The translations under genes and the position numbers were made by a program. This document shows positions 1-10,529 of a stretch of DNA of 64,000 bases, in pieces. Origin of the DNA: Gibbula magus (lineage: Eukaryota; Mollusca; Gastropoda; Trochida; Trochidae); NCBI GenBank assembly GCA_936450465.1, contig OW388302.1, positions 16,083,530 through 16,147,529 of the forward strand. Reading direction: 5' to 3'. Under the pieces are notes generated by a model. That model had not been told where the DNA came from, did not search any database, and saw only the letters and a program-made list of their open reading frames with translations. Every line of letters begins with the position of its first letter. The first letter of the stretch is position 1.

Positions 1-569
1 ATCAAAAATGATTTTGAAGGTCTCAAATGCCAACACTACATATCAAAGTTTTAAAGGCGCTGTAACACGCCTTTCTTGGTGAAATAAAGTGCTCTCACAA
101 AAATAAAGTCATGGGCTCAGTAGCTCATCAGGTTATAAATTATACCTTATACATGTAGGTTGAAAATGTACAATTTATAATACTCATAGGTCAGAACAAA
201 GCATCTGCACAAGAGTTTTGGAGTGTTTTAGAGGCCACATAGTCAGCAAATCTCTAATTTACTTTATATAAAGTTGTCAGACCGCACCTCAGGGTAGATG
301 AAATTTCTAATTCTAACCTCTGTTCTACTGGGGCTGGATTTCTCGGCTCCAGCAAAATTTCCCAGTGGGGAAAAGGGAAACCTCATACTGTATCCCTGTT
401 TCTTATTAACCGATGAAAATCTTTCAGCTGGTATGTCGACAAAGTACCTTTAAAAGATCTCAGCATTTCACTGTAGAAGGTCTTCCTTGTGTAAGTTAGC
501 ATACACATCACATGTAGATGACCAGCTGATATTCCAACCTCGATGTTGGATAAGTAAAATATTGGTTAA

Positions 570-985
570 GTAATGACTTTTTCATGGTCCCATGAAATTT
601 TACTTTACGAGTTGCGACTGTATGTAGATACACTTGTAAGCATGCTTTAGGAGCTTAAAAAAACTGAGAAAATGTTCATAAATTATGCAAAAGAGGGTAT
701 GAAATGTAGACAAAAGGCAGATGTTCACATCATAGTGATTTACTTGAATCAAGTTTCGAAATATTGGAACGATTACTAGTGTCTGAGTTATGAATGGAAC
801 AAAATGTGTGACAAAGCAAAAAAACATAAAAAAAATTTGCCTAAATTATCAGCAAATGATGGTATAAAACAAAACAAAAATACAAGACAGATATATGCAT
901 CATTGTGATTTACATGTATCAAGCTTTGAAACATTGAACTGTTAGTGTCTGAGTTGCATGACTACTTCGTAGCGGTATAAAAAGT
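570..985 (+). repeat. Satellite-bearing element, 3' part (two ~170-bp units)
   Basis: Two diverged tandem units are visible, marked by CAGATGTTCACATCATAGTG near 718 and CAGATATATGCATCATTGTG near 888, about 170 bases apart. The stretch ends in GTAGCGGTATAA here and in GTAGCGGGGGTATAA in the duplicate near 51320, the same 3' terminus as the elements at 8488-9556 and 10530-11815. The 5' end is not clear. Confidence 0.55.
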
Positions 986-1515
986 TTCATCAGTGATTTT
1001 TATGGACTTTTGTACTACAGTTTGTAAAAAAACCTAAATAATAGGTTCTTAGATACAATTCATTTGCTCATGAAATATTGTTTATTAAACATTTTAAACA
1101 AATTATTTATAACATTAACATCTAACATCCCAATCAATATGTTAAAACATCACAATAATAAATTCGAATACCGACTATTACTGACCAACAAACTCGCCTC
1201 ACATCCTTAATTATAAAGCCACAATTATAGATTAATTGCTCAACATGTATTTATTACAAATAAGTGAGAACCTAATGTTTTTGTTTTATTACTGAAGACA
1301 TTGGTATAGCTTTGATTAGATTGTTTATGTAAATTATTTAAATTATTGGCCTAATATATCTACTTTTCTGCTTTAAAAACAGGAAGAAAAAGAACATGTG
1401 GGTAGTGGCCTTAAAAGGCTTACATTTATTCAAATCCATTTAAACTCCTATTTTGTTAAAACATGACATTGTTTACATTTTGCCGTGCGATAACTGACCC
1501 CGAGGTATGTCTTTT

Positions 1516-1662
1516 CACAGGGGCTTGTATTGCTGAAAATAAACAGTTCCTAGGTCCGATACTTTGATACGATACACTTTATACTAATAAATAAAAGTAT
1601 AAGGTGTATCTTATTAAAGTATTGGACCTAGGAACTGTTTCTCAGCAATACAAGCCCCTGTG
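1516..1662. mobile_element. 147-bp hairpin MITE, hAT type (8-bp TSD)
   Basis: The element is almost one inverted repeat: CACAGGGGCTTGTATTGCTG at the left and its complement at the right, joined by a short AT-rich loop near TAATAAATAAAAG. It is flanked by the perfect 8-base direct repeat TGTCTTTT (1508-1515 and 1663-1670). An 8-bp target-site duplication and CAGGGG-type ends fit the hAT superfamily. The duplicate at 51829-51890 keeps the left arm and lacks the right, so the insertion predates the segmental duplication. Confidence 0.85.
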
Positions 1663-2436
1663 TGTCTTTTTACAAGAGCTGACGGTTTGGTTGAGAGATG
1701 GTTAAGATTTTAAGAGTTTCTTTTCACCCAGTAAGCATAAATATATAATTTGTTCATGGCTTAAATGAACGGAGTGTAAATTTTCATTCATATTTGTTGT
1801 TTGTTTGGAGCACTGGATTACACGAGTCTGTCAGACTTACAATGCAAAATGACGTACCGCCAAGTACCACCGTAAATAATTCATGAAAACTTGCCTAGCA
1901 GGTAAAATAGCATCATAGGCTGTTGTAATAAGATAATTATTTGACAGATGCATCCAGCTTGAACTTCTGCCAAGTGATTTTATCATAATATTTAGCAAAA
2001 GTAAAGAGGTTTTTGTAAAACATCTACCAACTTGTCAATGCTATGTGAATGGTATTTCTGTGTTTTCTGTGCAGCCTTAGCCTCATTTTTTATTTTGTTA
2101 CTCGGTTTCTCATGCCTCATTAATATTCATGAGGCAATATTAAGACAATAAGAATGTCCACAGCATATGAAGCACATTTGATACCCAGGCCTGACATCTT
2201 TAATAGTCAAAGAACACTGCAAGACAGTAACATTCACTTTGTTAACATGTGTACAACATTGTTGCAACTCCATGATAACTTGTATGGTGAAATAACCTTC
2301 AGGAAAAAGATAACAATGTTGTTGGTAAGACATGATACATGTGTGAACAGTGAACTTTAGAATATTCAAGTTGAGAATATAAAGGTGACCTAGATAATAT
2401 ACTGGAAAATATTGTCAGGGATATTTTGCCTAAGTG

Positions 2437-3172
2437 CCATGGGCTCTGTAGCTCATCAGGGTTCATATTGTTCGATGATGAAGAGTTGAAGACAAATTAA
2501 TAGATTGTTTTCAATATAATGCACAATCCATAGCCCTAAAAGTTTCTAGTCTTGGTCAGTGGCACAGGTGCGTGTATTGCTTAGAAACAGCGTTTGAAAG
2601 ACATATTCCTATATATAGACCCTACCCTATTACTATATAAAAGGAAAGGGATGTAATGACGAAACCACCCCATGCTCGTTCAATGTCATATTTCGCATCA
2701 AAAACATTTTTTATGGCCCAGTCGATGACTACCATACGCGACAGCTAAATGATTTCCCTCCAAAATGAGCTATAAATGGTCACAATTGGATAATTATTTC
2801 ATAAGGTAACCTGGTATGCGACAAAGACAGTCCGTAATCGCTACCTCGTGAATTCTAAGCCAATTTCCACGTTAACGAAAATCAGCGAAAACTCACCTTT
2901 TAAAATTGTTTTTTCATTCCAAACAAAATGTTACAAAATTTGGAGAGAAACAATGCAAATCTCTTCTCAAGTCTTGTAAACATGTAATCGTGTATTGTAT
3001 ATCTTTGAGGGGAAGCTGAAATGAACAAAAATTGATCCCCTAGGCTCTAGGTGCAAGGTACCTTCCCATAAAATTTTAGCTTTGGAGTCATAGCGATTCT
3101 GGAAAAGTCGATTCCAGATTCCGGCCCATGCCATAACCACATCTGGCCTTTCAGGCCTGTTGAGCCAAAAGT
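2437..3172 (+). repeat. Satellite-type element (single-core variant) with both ends
   Basis: It starts at the recurrent 5' motif GGGCTCTGTAGCTCATCAGG and ends at the recurrent 3' hairpin motif GGCCTTTCAGGCCTGTTGAG followed by CCAAAA. The core near 3035-3110 (GATCCCCTAGG, GTGCAAGGTACCTTCCC, then a TTCTGGAAAAGTCG-like stretch) recurs at 5095-5180, 47320-47370 (minus strand), 49610-49650 and 55540-55625. A truncated hAT MITE sits inside. No coding capacity is seen. Confidence 0.6.
2563..2912 (+). mobile_element. 3'-truncated copy of the 591-bp hAT MITE
   Basis: This matches the left ~340 bases of the complete element at 54327-54917, beginning CACAGGTGCGTGTATTGCTT after the same flank GTCAGTGG. 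The right half and right terminal repeat are missing, and the sequence joins directly to duplicate-flank sequence (AACAAAATGTTACAAAATTT). Confidence 0.75.
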
Positions 3173-3477
3173 TAAACCAAACCTAAAACCATTACAGCAA
3201 GAAATTATTACCGGTAAGTAATATTACCAAATAACAAAAACAATTGCTTTTCAAATTGTAAAATATGCAAGCTTTCATACATTCTGCTCAACATAACAAG
3301 CGCTTTTAACATGATCCGTCAGGAGAGATGGCTTATCCCCCCCGGCCCCAAACATAATCAGTTTTAGCAGTATATAATTGAAACTATACGGTGTTTTTGC
3401 TCCTTCCCCCAATTTAATTAAGTTATTACCTTACTAAAAGAGAATTGTCAAAAAATGTTGCCATGGAAAGAGAAAAA

Positions 3478-5252
3478 ATAGAGCCATAGGCAATGCAGCT
3501 CATCAGGTACTATATCTACTATACATATATTTTTAAAAAATTGGTTTGGACAAATTAACCAAGTTCAACAGGTTTTGCTTTCAATACAGGTTTACTTATA
3601 ACCTTTATAACAAAATCAGTGGAGCACCCGTCAAATATTTTTACCATGTTTCTCTACATCTCCTATTTTCTCTGACCAATCATCAGCCCAAAACAATCCC
3701 CTACAGAGAAAGGGAAAGGAGGATGGGGAGACAGGGAGAGAGAACCATTACACTTTGGTATGAAATGGTCAAGCATAATTCTTCATTCATAAAAAAGTCT
3801 ATGTGTTAACAATTGAATAGCTAAGACAAACTTGAAAGTCTTAAAAGCATTTTCTCCTCAACTGTAAGAAATAACGTCCTTAACCATTGTACCAATCCTT
3901 CAAATACTTAACAACATGCATTTGTCTAGTACCTCACTTAGTTTAACTATTACATAAAAAGAAGCCTGATCATAACATAGCATTACACATTACTCTCTCT
4001 GCTGCTCTTGTACTGTGGAGAACAGTGAGTGAAACCTGAAACCTCCAGTTACATCACTCTCCAGCATAAGACTTAAAATATCCCTATCTTTCCTAATTTG
4101 AGACTTTTTGAGGGCTACTTTCTATGTAGAATTGTTGATTGTAAACCACTGACGATACCATTATGTTTGATAGCTGATTTTAATTTAGACATGTTATGTA
4201 TTAAAGACAATAAATTTCAATCATGTGTCTGTCATACTAGGTCACATGTGTCTGTCATAGGTCACGTGTGACTGGTCATAGAATATTGTCATTTTTCGAA
4301 AATCGCCATTTTCCGCAAAGTTCAAAGGCTCACAACTGTTTAACTAATTTGGATATCTAAATTTTATTTACAGCTCCGGATGAACAATTTCAAGAACAAC
4401 AACTTTTCTGTTGAACCCTTTCATCAAAAAGTTGATAGTGAAGTTCCGAACATCGCAAACGTTCTCAAGGGGTCAAAGTTTAAGCAATTTAGAGTATTTT
4501 CTTGAATATTCAGAAAAAGATAACACATTACTTATGTATGCAATCTTAATGATGATTACATATACTTAAGTGGAAATTAAAGCACAACATTTTCTATTAT
4601 GCAACTTAGTATGAAAATATTAACCATTTTGTCAGTCTGATTAAAATCGACGGTTTTCCGTGGAATAAAAATTGCAAAATAGTGCATCTACCGGGAGCGC
4701 AATTCAGGTAGCCAATCAAAAGATGCCCAACAAATGCTTTCGGTGCGAGAAACTAGGGGCAGATAACTCCAAACAGCTATCCTTTTGTCTGTTCCGAATG
4801 CTTTCAAAACAGCGACTGTTTAAATACTATGATGTGATTGGTCAGCTATTTGACTCAGCTTTGGCTGCGCTAAACCGGTTCGGAACACACGCCTATACGG
4901 GATGTTCTCAGACCTTGAGGTGAGGAATCTACAGAACCTGTTCGTATCCCGGTAGATATATTATTTTGCAAATTTTATTCCTCGGAACAAGGTCGATTTT
5001 AATCAGACTGACCATTTTGTCTTAATCGTGAGAAAGGTCATGTAGGGGTCCATTAATAAGCGATTGTTAGGGGGTCGGAATAAAATGTACAAAATACGAT
5101 CCCCTAGATGCAAGGTACCTCCCAAGAAAATTTCAGCTTTGGGGGTATAGCAGTTCTGGAGGAGAAGTCGAAAATGTGAAAAATAAACAGATGACGCCTG
5201 ACAACGGCCAATGCCATAAACCTATCTGGCCTTTCAGGCCTGATGAGCTAAA
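3478..5252 (+). repeat. Satellite-type element with inserted MITE
   Basis: A degenerate 5' end (AGAGCCATAGGCAATGCAGC then TCATCAGG) at 3481 and a good 3' end (GGCCTTTCAGGCCTGATGAG then CTAAAA) near 5225-5252 bracket a stretch with one core at 5095-5180. The 378-bp MITE at 4633-5010 lies inside. The interval 3540-4620 is otherwise unremarkable AT-rich DNA; the 87-residue open frame at 3546-3809 has no recognisable features. That these two ends belong to one element is inference. Confidence 0.4.
4633..5010. mobile_element. 378-bp MITE with 10-bp TSD
   Basis: The terminal inverted repeats are CAGTCTGATTAAAATCGAC at both ends (perfect over 19 bases). The perfect 10-base direct repeat ACCATTTTGT flanks it (4623-4632 and 5011-5020). 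A 10-bp duplication fits the Mutator-like (MULE) group. A second copy lies at 36844-37238 in the opposite orientation. The 83-residue open frame at 4672-4923 lies inside it and is probably not a gene. Confidence 0.9.
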
Positions 5253-5525
5253 ATAGGTTCTACAATTTAGAATATCAATTGTCTACACAACATTTCAGCT
5301 CTCTAAACCTTTTGGTACTGGAGAAGAAGATGACAATAGGTTTTTCATGATCCCTGTGACCCTATGTGGGGTCATGGGGTCACGAAATCTAAAATTTAGA
5401 ATCCTCAATTGCCAAGGAGTCTGCACACAACATTTCAGCTCTCTAGACCTTTTGGAAATGGAAGAGAAGATGAAAATAGGTTAGATGTAATGACATAATG
5501 ATATGGTCACATTCGGATTCATAAA

Positions 5526-6284
5526 AATAGAGCCATGGGCTCTGTAGCTCATCAGAAACTGTATTGTTTAAAAAAACTAAATAAATTGTTCTCATCTTGT
5601 TCTAGAGCTTTTCATACTGGAAAAGAAGTCGAAAATAGGTTCTACAACCTATTGGTCAAGAAATCTGCACACAATATTTCAGCTATCGAGACCTATTGGC
5701 CGAAGAAGAAGATTAAACGAGGCTTTTAAGGTTGTGACCCCTGACACCCCATTTGGGGTAACGAGGTCACGAAATTTATAATTTAGAATCCCCATTAGCC
5801 AAGAAGTCTGCACACAACTTTTCAGCTCTCTAGACATATTTGAACTGGAGAAGAAGATGAAAATATTGGTTTTTAAGGTCGTGACCCCTGTGACCCTATT
5901 TGGGGTCATGGCCATGGGGTAACGAAATCTACAATTTAGAATTTGCCGTGTCAACCCCGAGGACGATGTGAACTTTGAAACCCTACTGGAACAGCTCAAG
6001 TTAAAAGATATAGCCAGTGTGATGCAACTGGGCAGGTTGAGATGGCTCGGCACAGCACCAGCTGTATCTCGCAGATCAGAGAACTCAGTATTCCTGCACA
6101 ATGGAGTAAAGTAAGACCGAAGCTAACATGGGATGAACTTGTGTCGCACGACCGTCAGAGGCCTTGTGTATGGACTCAATAAACCGCCAGGATCGCCCAG
6201 TCTGGAGAGGTACACTCCGATCTCGACTGACAGACAGGCCTTACCCGTGTTAGAGGATTAATCATGGCCTGGTTAATCTAAAAC

Positions 6285-6318
<34 letters not shown>

Positions 6319-6970
6319 TCCCCATTGGCCAAGGAGTCTGCACATAACTTTTCAGCTCTCCAAACCTTTCAGAACTGGAGAAGAAGATTAAAATAGGTTT
6401 TTAAGGTTGTGACCCCTGGGACCTTATTTGGGGTCACAAAATCTACAATCTATAACCCCCATTGACCAAGGAGTCTGCACATAAAATTTCAGCTCACTAG
6501 AGTTATCGCTTCTTGATAAAAAGCGAGAAAAGTTTACGAATGGTCGGATGGACGGCCGACCGGACGGCGGACGCCATGCAATGCGTCGAGGTACAGTGGT
6601 TCTTGAGAAGATGAAAATAGGTTTTCAGGTCATGACCTCTGTGATCTATATTTGGGGTCGCACGATCACGAAATCTACAATTTAGAATCCCCATTGGCCA
6701 AGCAGTCTGTACACAGTATTTCAGCTCTCTAGACCTTTTGGAACTGGAGAAGTAGATGAAAATAGGTTTTTAAGGTTGTGACCCTATTTGGGGTCACAAG
6801 GTCACCAAATCTACAATTACGAATCCCTATTAGCCAAGGAGTCTGCACACATCATTTCTACTCTCTAGAAGAAGTAAAAAAAGCGAAAAGATTACGGATG
6901 GACTGGCGGACGGACGCCGTGACGATGCCATGAGCCCATCGGGCCTTTCAGACCTGATGAGCTAAAAATG
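5526..6970 (+). repeat. Satellite-bearing element, ~140-146 bp units
   Basis: It begins with AGCCATGGGCTCTGTAGCTC and ends with CGGGCCTTTCAGACCTGATG then AGCTAAAAA at 6938-6969. Between are several ~140-base units, each with a GACCCCATTTGGGGTC-like palindrome, GAATCCCCATTGGCCAAGGA, GTCTGCACAC, TTTCAGCTCTCTAGA and GGAACTGGAGAAGAAGATGA. GGACGG-rich tracts occur near 6545-6570 and 6900-6925. A LINE 3' end is inserted at 5942-6316. The open frames reported here on either strand follow the repeat and are not taken as genes. Confidence 0.8.
5942..6316 (+). mobile_element. 3' end of a LINE, RTE-like, with GATGAT tail
   Basis: The sequence interrupts a satellite unit and ends in about ten GATs followed by resumption of the unit (GAATCCCCATTGG). 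Translation gives pieces typical of the C-terminus of LINE polymerases, broken by frameshifts and stops: a segment with LKLKDIASVMQLGRLRWLG, then RPKLTWDELVSHDRQR-like and RPVWRGTLRSRLTDRP in other frames. An ATGATG-type simple-repeat tail is known for RTE-clade elements. It is 5'-truncated and inactive. Confidence 0.7.
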
Positions 6971-8200
6971 TGCCCGAGAAACATTTAACTTTTTTATGCA
7001 GCCTTACATGTGTAAAGTTTAGGAACAAGTTACACCCCTTGGGAAGTTAAATTTTCTGTTTAAGTTGCAGGTTATATGCCATAACCACCATCTACGCGGG
7101 TTGGTTATCTCATAACCACCATGGTCAGTTATGAAGTATTCAACTTCGGGAAAAAATGAACTTGTAATATTTATTTTTTTATTTTTATCAAATTAGAAAT
7201 GAAAGTTTTGCAAGTAACGCAAGTGGGAATCGAACTCTGAACCTCCATGAATCGAGCAGCGCCTTTGCCACTTGATCTACCGAGAATCCCCACACCGTAG
7301 GAACATGTTCGCCTAAAAATTTTTACTCAACGGAAGTGAACGAATTTCTCTGCGAGAGGTCAGTTTACAAATGTGCATTTGGTGTAATTTTTTGTTGGAT
7401 AAATCGGTTTTGAGGTATTTATGAGAAAAAATGTTCAGGCTGTAAAATGGTTGACACCGGTGAATCCATAGACAAAAGATAATGTCATTATGTGCCCTCA
7501 GTCGACTGTTACATCACAATTTAGGAGTCGAATTTCGCATGTGGAACTTACGTGTGTTTGATATTACCTTGCTTTCAGAAAATCCATAAAAGATACTCAT
7601 ATATTTTTTACCATGTTGTGAAACATCCATATATGGACATATATGCGAAATATTGAGACAAATTATTGACAAATAACAAAATTAGAACCACTGAACCACA
7701 CGTGGTGTCAAAACAAAGTGAACGAGTTACTAACGGGGTAGGTGTTTTCTTTAGGAACGCGTTCACCAAGATATTATATGTAGCTTGGTTATAATTTGTG
7801 AAACTGACATTAATTGTTTTATATCATGAGATAAGAATACTGAATCAGTAAACATTCTTAGCCCATACCTATACATTTACCTATTCTGAAGCAACTTGCT
7901 CAATTTATATACATATTTCATAATATAATTTGAATAGTGAATAAAATGTGATTTCTTTTAATTTAAAGAATTCGTCTTAGAATATTGGTAACAAAACTGA
8001 CATAATAACAATCAATTATCACTTTAATCGTTAACTGAATATTTATAAAGCAAGGTCAAGCGTGCATATTTCACATTTGTGTAATTTTTGTAACATTACT
8101 TAAGAATAAATAACAAATAGTAATCGGAATTTCTCTCCTTGAAATTTACACTTTTTAAAAAATTGACTCATGCATGCCTCAAATAGGGAAGACATTTCCG
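6971..8200. other. Intergenic AT-rich stretch
   Basis: Apart from the tRNA-like sequence at 7212-7297 I see only small hairpins (two GGTTAT/ATAACC pairs at 7075-7125). Bases 7957-8025 recur at 57609-57676. No exon with convincing splice sites was found. Confidence 0.5.
7212..7297 (-). pseudogene. tRNA-like sequence (tRNA-derived SINE head or tRNA relic)
   Basis: On the minus strand a box-A-like TAGATCAAGTGGC (about 7279-7267) is followed after some 30 bases by a box-B-like AGTTCGATTCCC (about 7235-7224). Spacing and order fit an internal Pol III promoter. I could not fold a convincing acceptor stem, so a functional tRNA is unlikely. Confidence 0.45.
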
Positions 8201-8254
8201 GCCATAGCGACAGCTGCGATGTCATCACACCGCTCTGGCGCCGTGCAATAACCA

Positions 8255-8360
8255 TGACGTCACAATGATGTGAAGCTCACGGCTACCCCGCTATGACGTC
8301 ATATTACCACCGCCAACACCGCTAGTATATAAGGGATGTACAGCCCCTCAACCCTTTAGT
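8255..8360 (+). promoter_or_regulatory. Promoter-like patch: two CREs and a TATA box
   Basis: Two perfect TGACGTCA elements (8255-8262 and 8294-8301) lie 25-70 bases upstream of TATATAAG (8326-8333), which would place initiation near 8355. The patch is more GC-rich than its surroundings. No downstream exon is recognised; the next feature is a transposon at 8488. It could be a real Pol II promoter, or the promoter part of a decayed mobile element. Confidence 0.4.
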
Positions 8361-8487
8361 CTGAAGAGTGCTACCTTAAAGGCACAAGTGCACGCTTTTT
8401 GCATTCAAATAAGCTATTTTAGGTCATATGAGGACATATAAACTCAAATTAGCTTTCTTTCGGTGCAAAAAATACCTGCAGTCAATA

Positions 8488-9556
8488 ACAAGAAAAAAGT
8501 GAGCATGGCTCACATACCCCCGTCATCCGCTATCCGTCCATTGAGAATTATAGATGTGAAGGTTACTATGTTTAAAAAAAAGCTTCAAGCATCATAATAT
8601 TGATCAAATAATTTTAGGAACTGGCTTTGTTATTACAAAATTTCATTCACCCAGATGTAATATTTTTCAGGTAACTTAATTTTTCCCATTAGAGCATCAC
8701 ACTGGTAATTTGTACCAAGTTTACATATTCAAGGGCTTCATATCTCCGTAAAAAATAATATTTCGGAACTGGACTGTGAACTCGATTAAGAGTATCATGT
8801 GGACTACCTACATGTAAAATTTCATTCACCTAGATGTAATAGTTGCCGAGAAAACTTGTCCCAATTGGAGCATCACAGCTCTTTTGGTACAAAGTACGGA
8901 TTCAAGGGCCATAACTCCGTAAAAAATAATATTTCGGAACTGGTTTTCGAACTCGATGAAGAGTATCATCTGGACTACCTCCATGTCAAATTTCATTCAC
9001 CTAAATGTAATAGTTTCCGAGAAAACTTGTCCCCATTGGAGCATCAAAGTTCTTTTGGTACTAAGTTAAATTTCGGATTCAAGGGCCATAACTCCGTAAA
9101 AAATAATATTTCGGAACTGGTTTTCGAACTTGATGAAGAGTATCATCTGGACTACCTCCATATTAAATATCACAGTTCTTTTGGTACTAAGTTAAATTTC
9201 AGATTCAAGGGCCATAACTCCGTTAAAAATAATATTTCGGAACCGGTTTTCGGACTCGATAAAGAGTATGGTCATGAGTACTCACAACCAAAATTTCATT
9301 CACCTAGGTTGAACAGTATCCGAGAAAACTTGTCCCCATTGAACACAATAAAACAAAGTCCAAAAAGTGGCGTTTCCATGGAAACGACAAAAAATTGTCT
9401 GTGCGCATTCGGAAGAACATGGTTAACAACTGTACAAAGTTTGGTTGATAAATGATGTACCTTTGACAGTTTTTGAGAAAATTGACTGGACGGAAGGACG
9501 GACGGACGGAATGACCGCTATATACCCCCGCTTACTTTGTAGCGGGGGTATAATCA
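8488..9556 (+). mobile_element. Satellite-bearing element (HINE/pearl-like) with 3' hairpin
   Basis: The left end is AAAAAAGTGAGCATGGCTCA then CATACCCCCG. The interior has tandem units of about 180 bases (one shortened), each containing TTCAAGGGCCATAACTCCGT and AAAATTTCATTCACCTA-like blocks. A GGACGG microsatellite follows at 9487-9510. The right end is a perfect hairpin, TATACCCCCGC (9521-9531) with GCGGGGGTATA (9542-9552). Left and right ends share TACCCCCG in inverted form. A 3' hairpin, short shared end motifs and internal tandem repeats fit non-autonomous Helentron-type elements (HINEs) and the bivalve pearl elements as I recall them. Confidence 0.6.
8799..9455 (+). other. 218-codon open frame running through the satellite units
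   Basis: The frame stays open because the satellite unit is about 180 bases, a multiple of three, so successive units translate to similar ~60-residue blocks: DYLHVKFHSP, CRENLS, LEHHSSFGTK, GFKGHNSVKNNIS and ELVFELDEEY recur. The last unit diverges. No signal peptide, membrane segment or known domain is seen. It lies wholly inside the transposon at 8488-9556. I regard it as a non-coding repeat that happens to be open; a genuine repeat protein is the less likely alternative. Confidence 0.4.
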
Positions 9557-9815
9557 AATAGTTGAGACGGCCGAAGTCACTCAGGGATATCACGAATAGA
9601 AAGAGTTGCTGATGTGCAAAATGGGAAATATAGATTGTAGAAAACAGCTGAGCTAGGATTTCATTTAGCTCTTGCATATACTGTACTTATCTTAACTGAC
9701 AACAAAGATTGGATAGTCTCCATTAAGGAATATCTGTAACTTCACCGGTTTGTAATATGCAGTGTAAGCATTGTTGTTACATTAACGATAGCGACTGCAA
9801 TTTTTGGTCTTCGGG

Positions 9816-10038
9816 CAACTTCCGTATGCAAGGCATAACTCTTACCAGTCTGCATTACTGGCTGATTTAAGCCTTGCGGTATTTCCCTCGCTTTGTTGTG
9901 CCTAGATAGTGAATCGCTGCACCAGAAATGCATAGTGGGCCTGGATTTCTAAGCACAGATTTCTTAAGGAAATACTGCAAGGCCTAAATCAGCCAGTAAT
10001 GGAGACTGGCAAGAGTTATGCCTTGCATTGGGAAGTTG
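9816..10038. mobile_element. 223-bp MITE, MULE-like (9-bp TSD)
   Basis: Inverted arms of about 75 bases begin CAACTTCC and end GGAAGTTG, with AGGCATAACTCTTACCAGTC and its complement inside. The flanks are GTCTTCGGG (9807-9815) and GTCTTCAGG (10039-10047), a 9-base duplication with one change. A second copy of exactly the same length is at 13904-14126 in reverse orientation. Confidence 0.85.
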
Positions 10039-10047
10039 GTCTTCAGG

Positions 10048-10529
10048 TTGGGTGCAATTTCTTAATATTGCTGATATTTTAGTTCATGCGGATTTAATGC
10101 AACGTTGCATAAACATGCTTAATATCTGGAAAATATGTACGTATTCAGGTTTTAAAGTTAACTTTAAAAGACCGGAAGTATTTAATGCAACGTAACATCA
10201 TGCATGACTCAGGTAAAGTAAGGTCTAGATTTGCTATTGCTTTATTGTTTTCACAACTGGAATATTATCATGATCATGATGGTAGAAAATCCAGACCTGA
10301 CTGTGACTGTATTCCTGCTTCTTCCCAAATGAAAACTCATCATGGTGACTACAAAGGTGGGCATTTGATTCTTAAGGGGCTTGCTAATTAGCATATGTCT
10401 TTCGATATGTCCGATGGAACTATTTTTGGCATTTGTTTCTGATTTGTTCTTCTTTATTTATCACTCAGCATGTTATGATCAATTGTAGTTTTCACAAAAT
10501 CAAATAGCATATTTTCAGGAAAACTCATT
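10048..10529. other. Unassigned; small open frame at 10185-10391
   Basis: A 68-codon open frame on the plus strand contains EYYHDHDGRKSRPDCDC and is flanked by no clear splice sites. It shows no recognisable domain. I see no other feature here. Confidence 0.2.

Larger units (their letters stand above)
1..3540 (+). repeat. Segmental duplication, left copy
   Basis: Nearly the whole stretch reappears in the same orientation at about 50338-55985. The first 1.5 kb aligns almost base for base (for example the opening ATCAAAAATGATTTTGAAGG). The copies differ by point changes, short indels, and larger presence/absence blocks: the right copy has an extra ~1.74 kb (52557-54297), a complete 591-bp MITE where this copy has only its left part, and an extra 371-bp MITE. 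Because this copy starts at base 1, the duplication probably extends beyond the window. No gene is recognised in it; the short open frames at 600-827 and 2127-2369 look incidental. Confidence 0.9.

Noticed and set aside
4672..4923. 83-codon open frame
   Set aside because: Internal to the 378-bp MITE, with no similar frame in the second copy.
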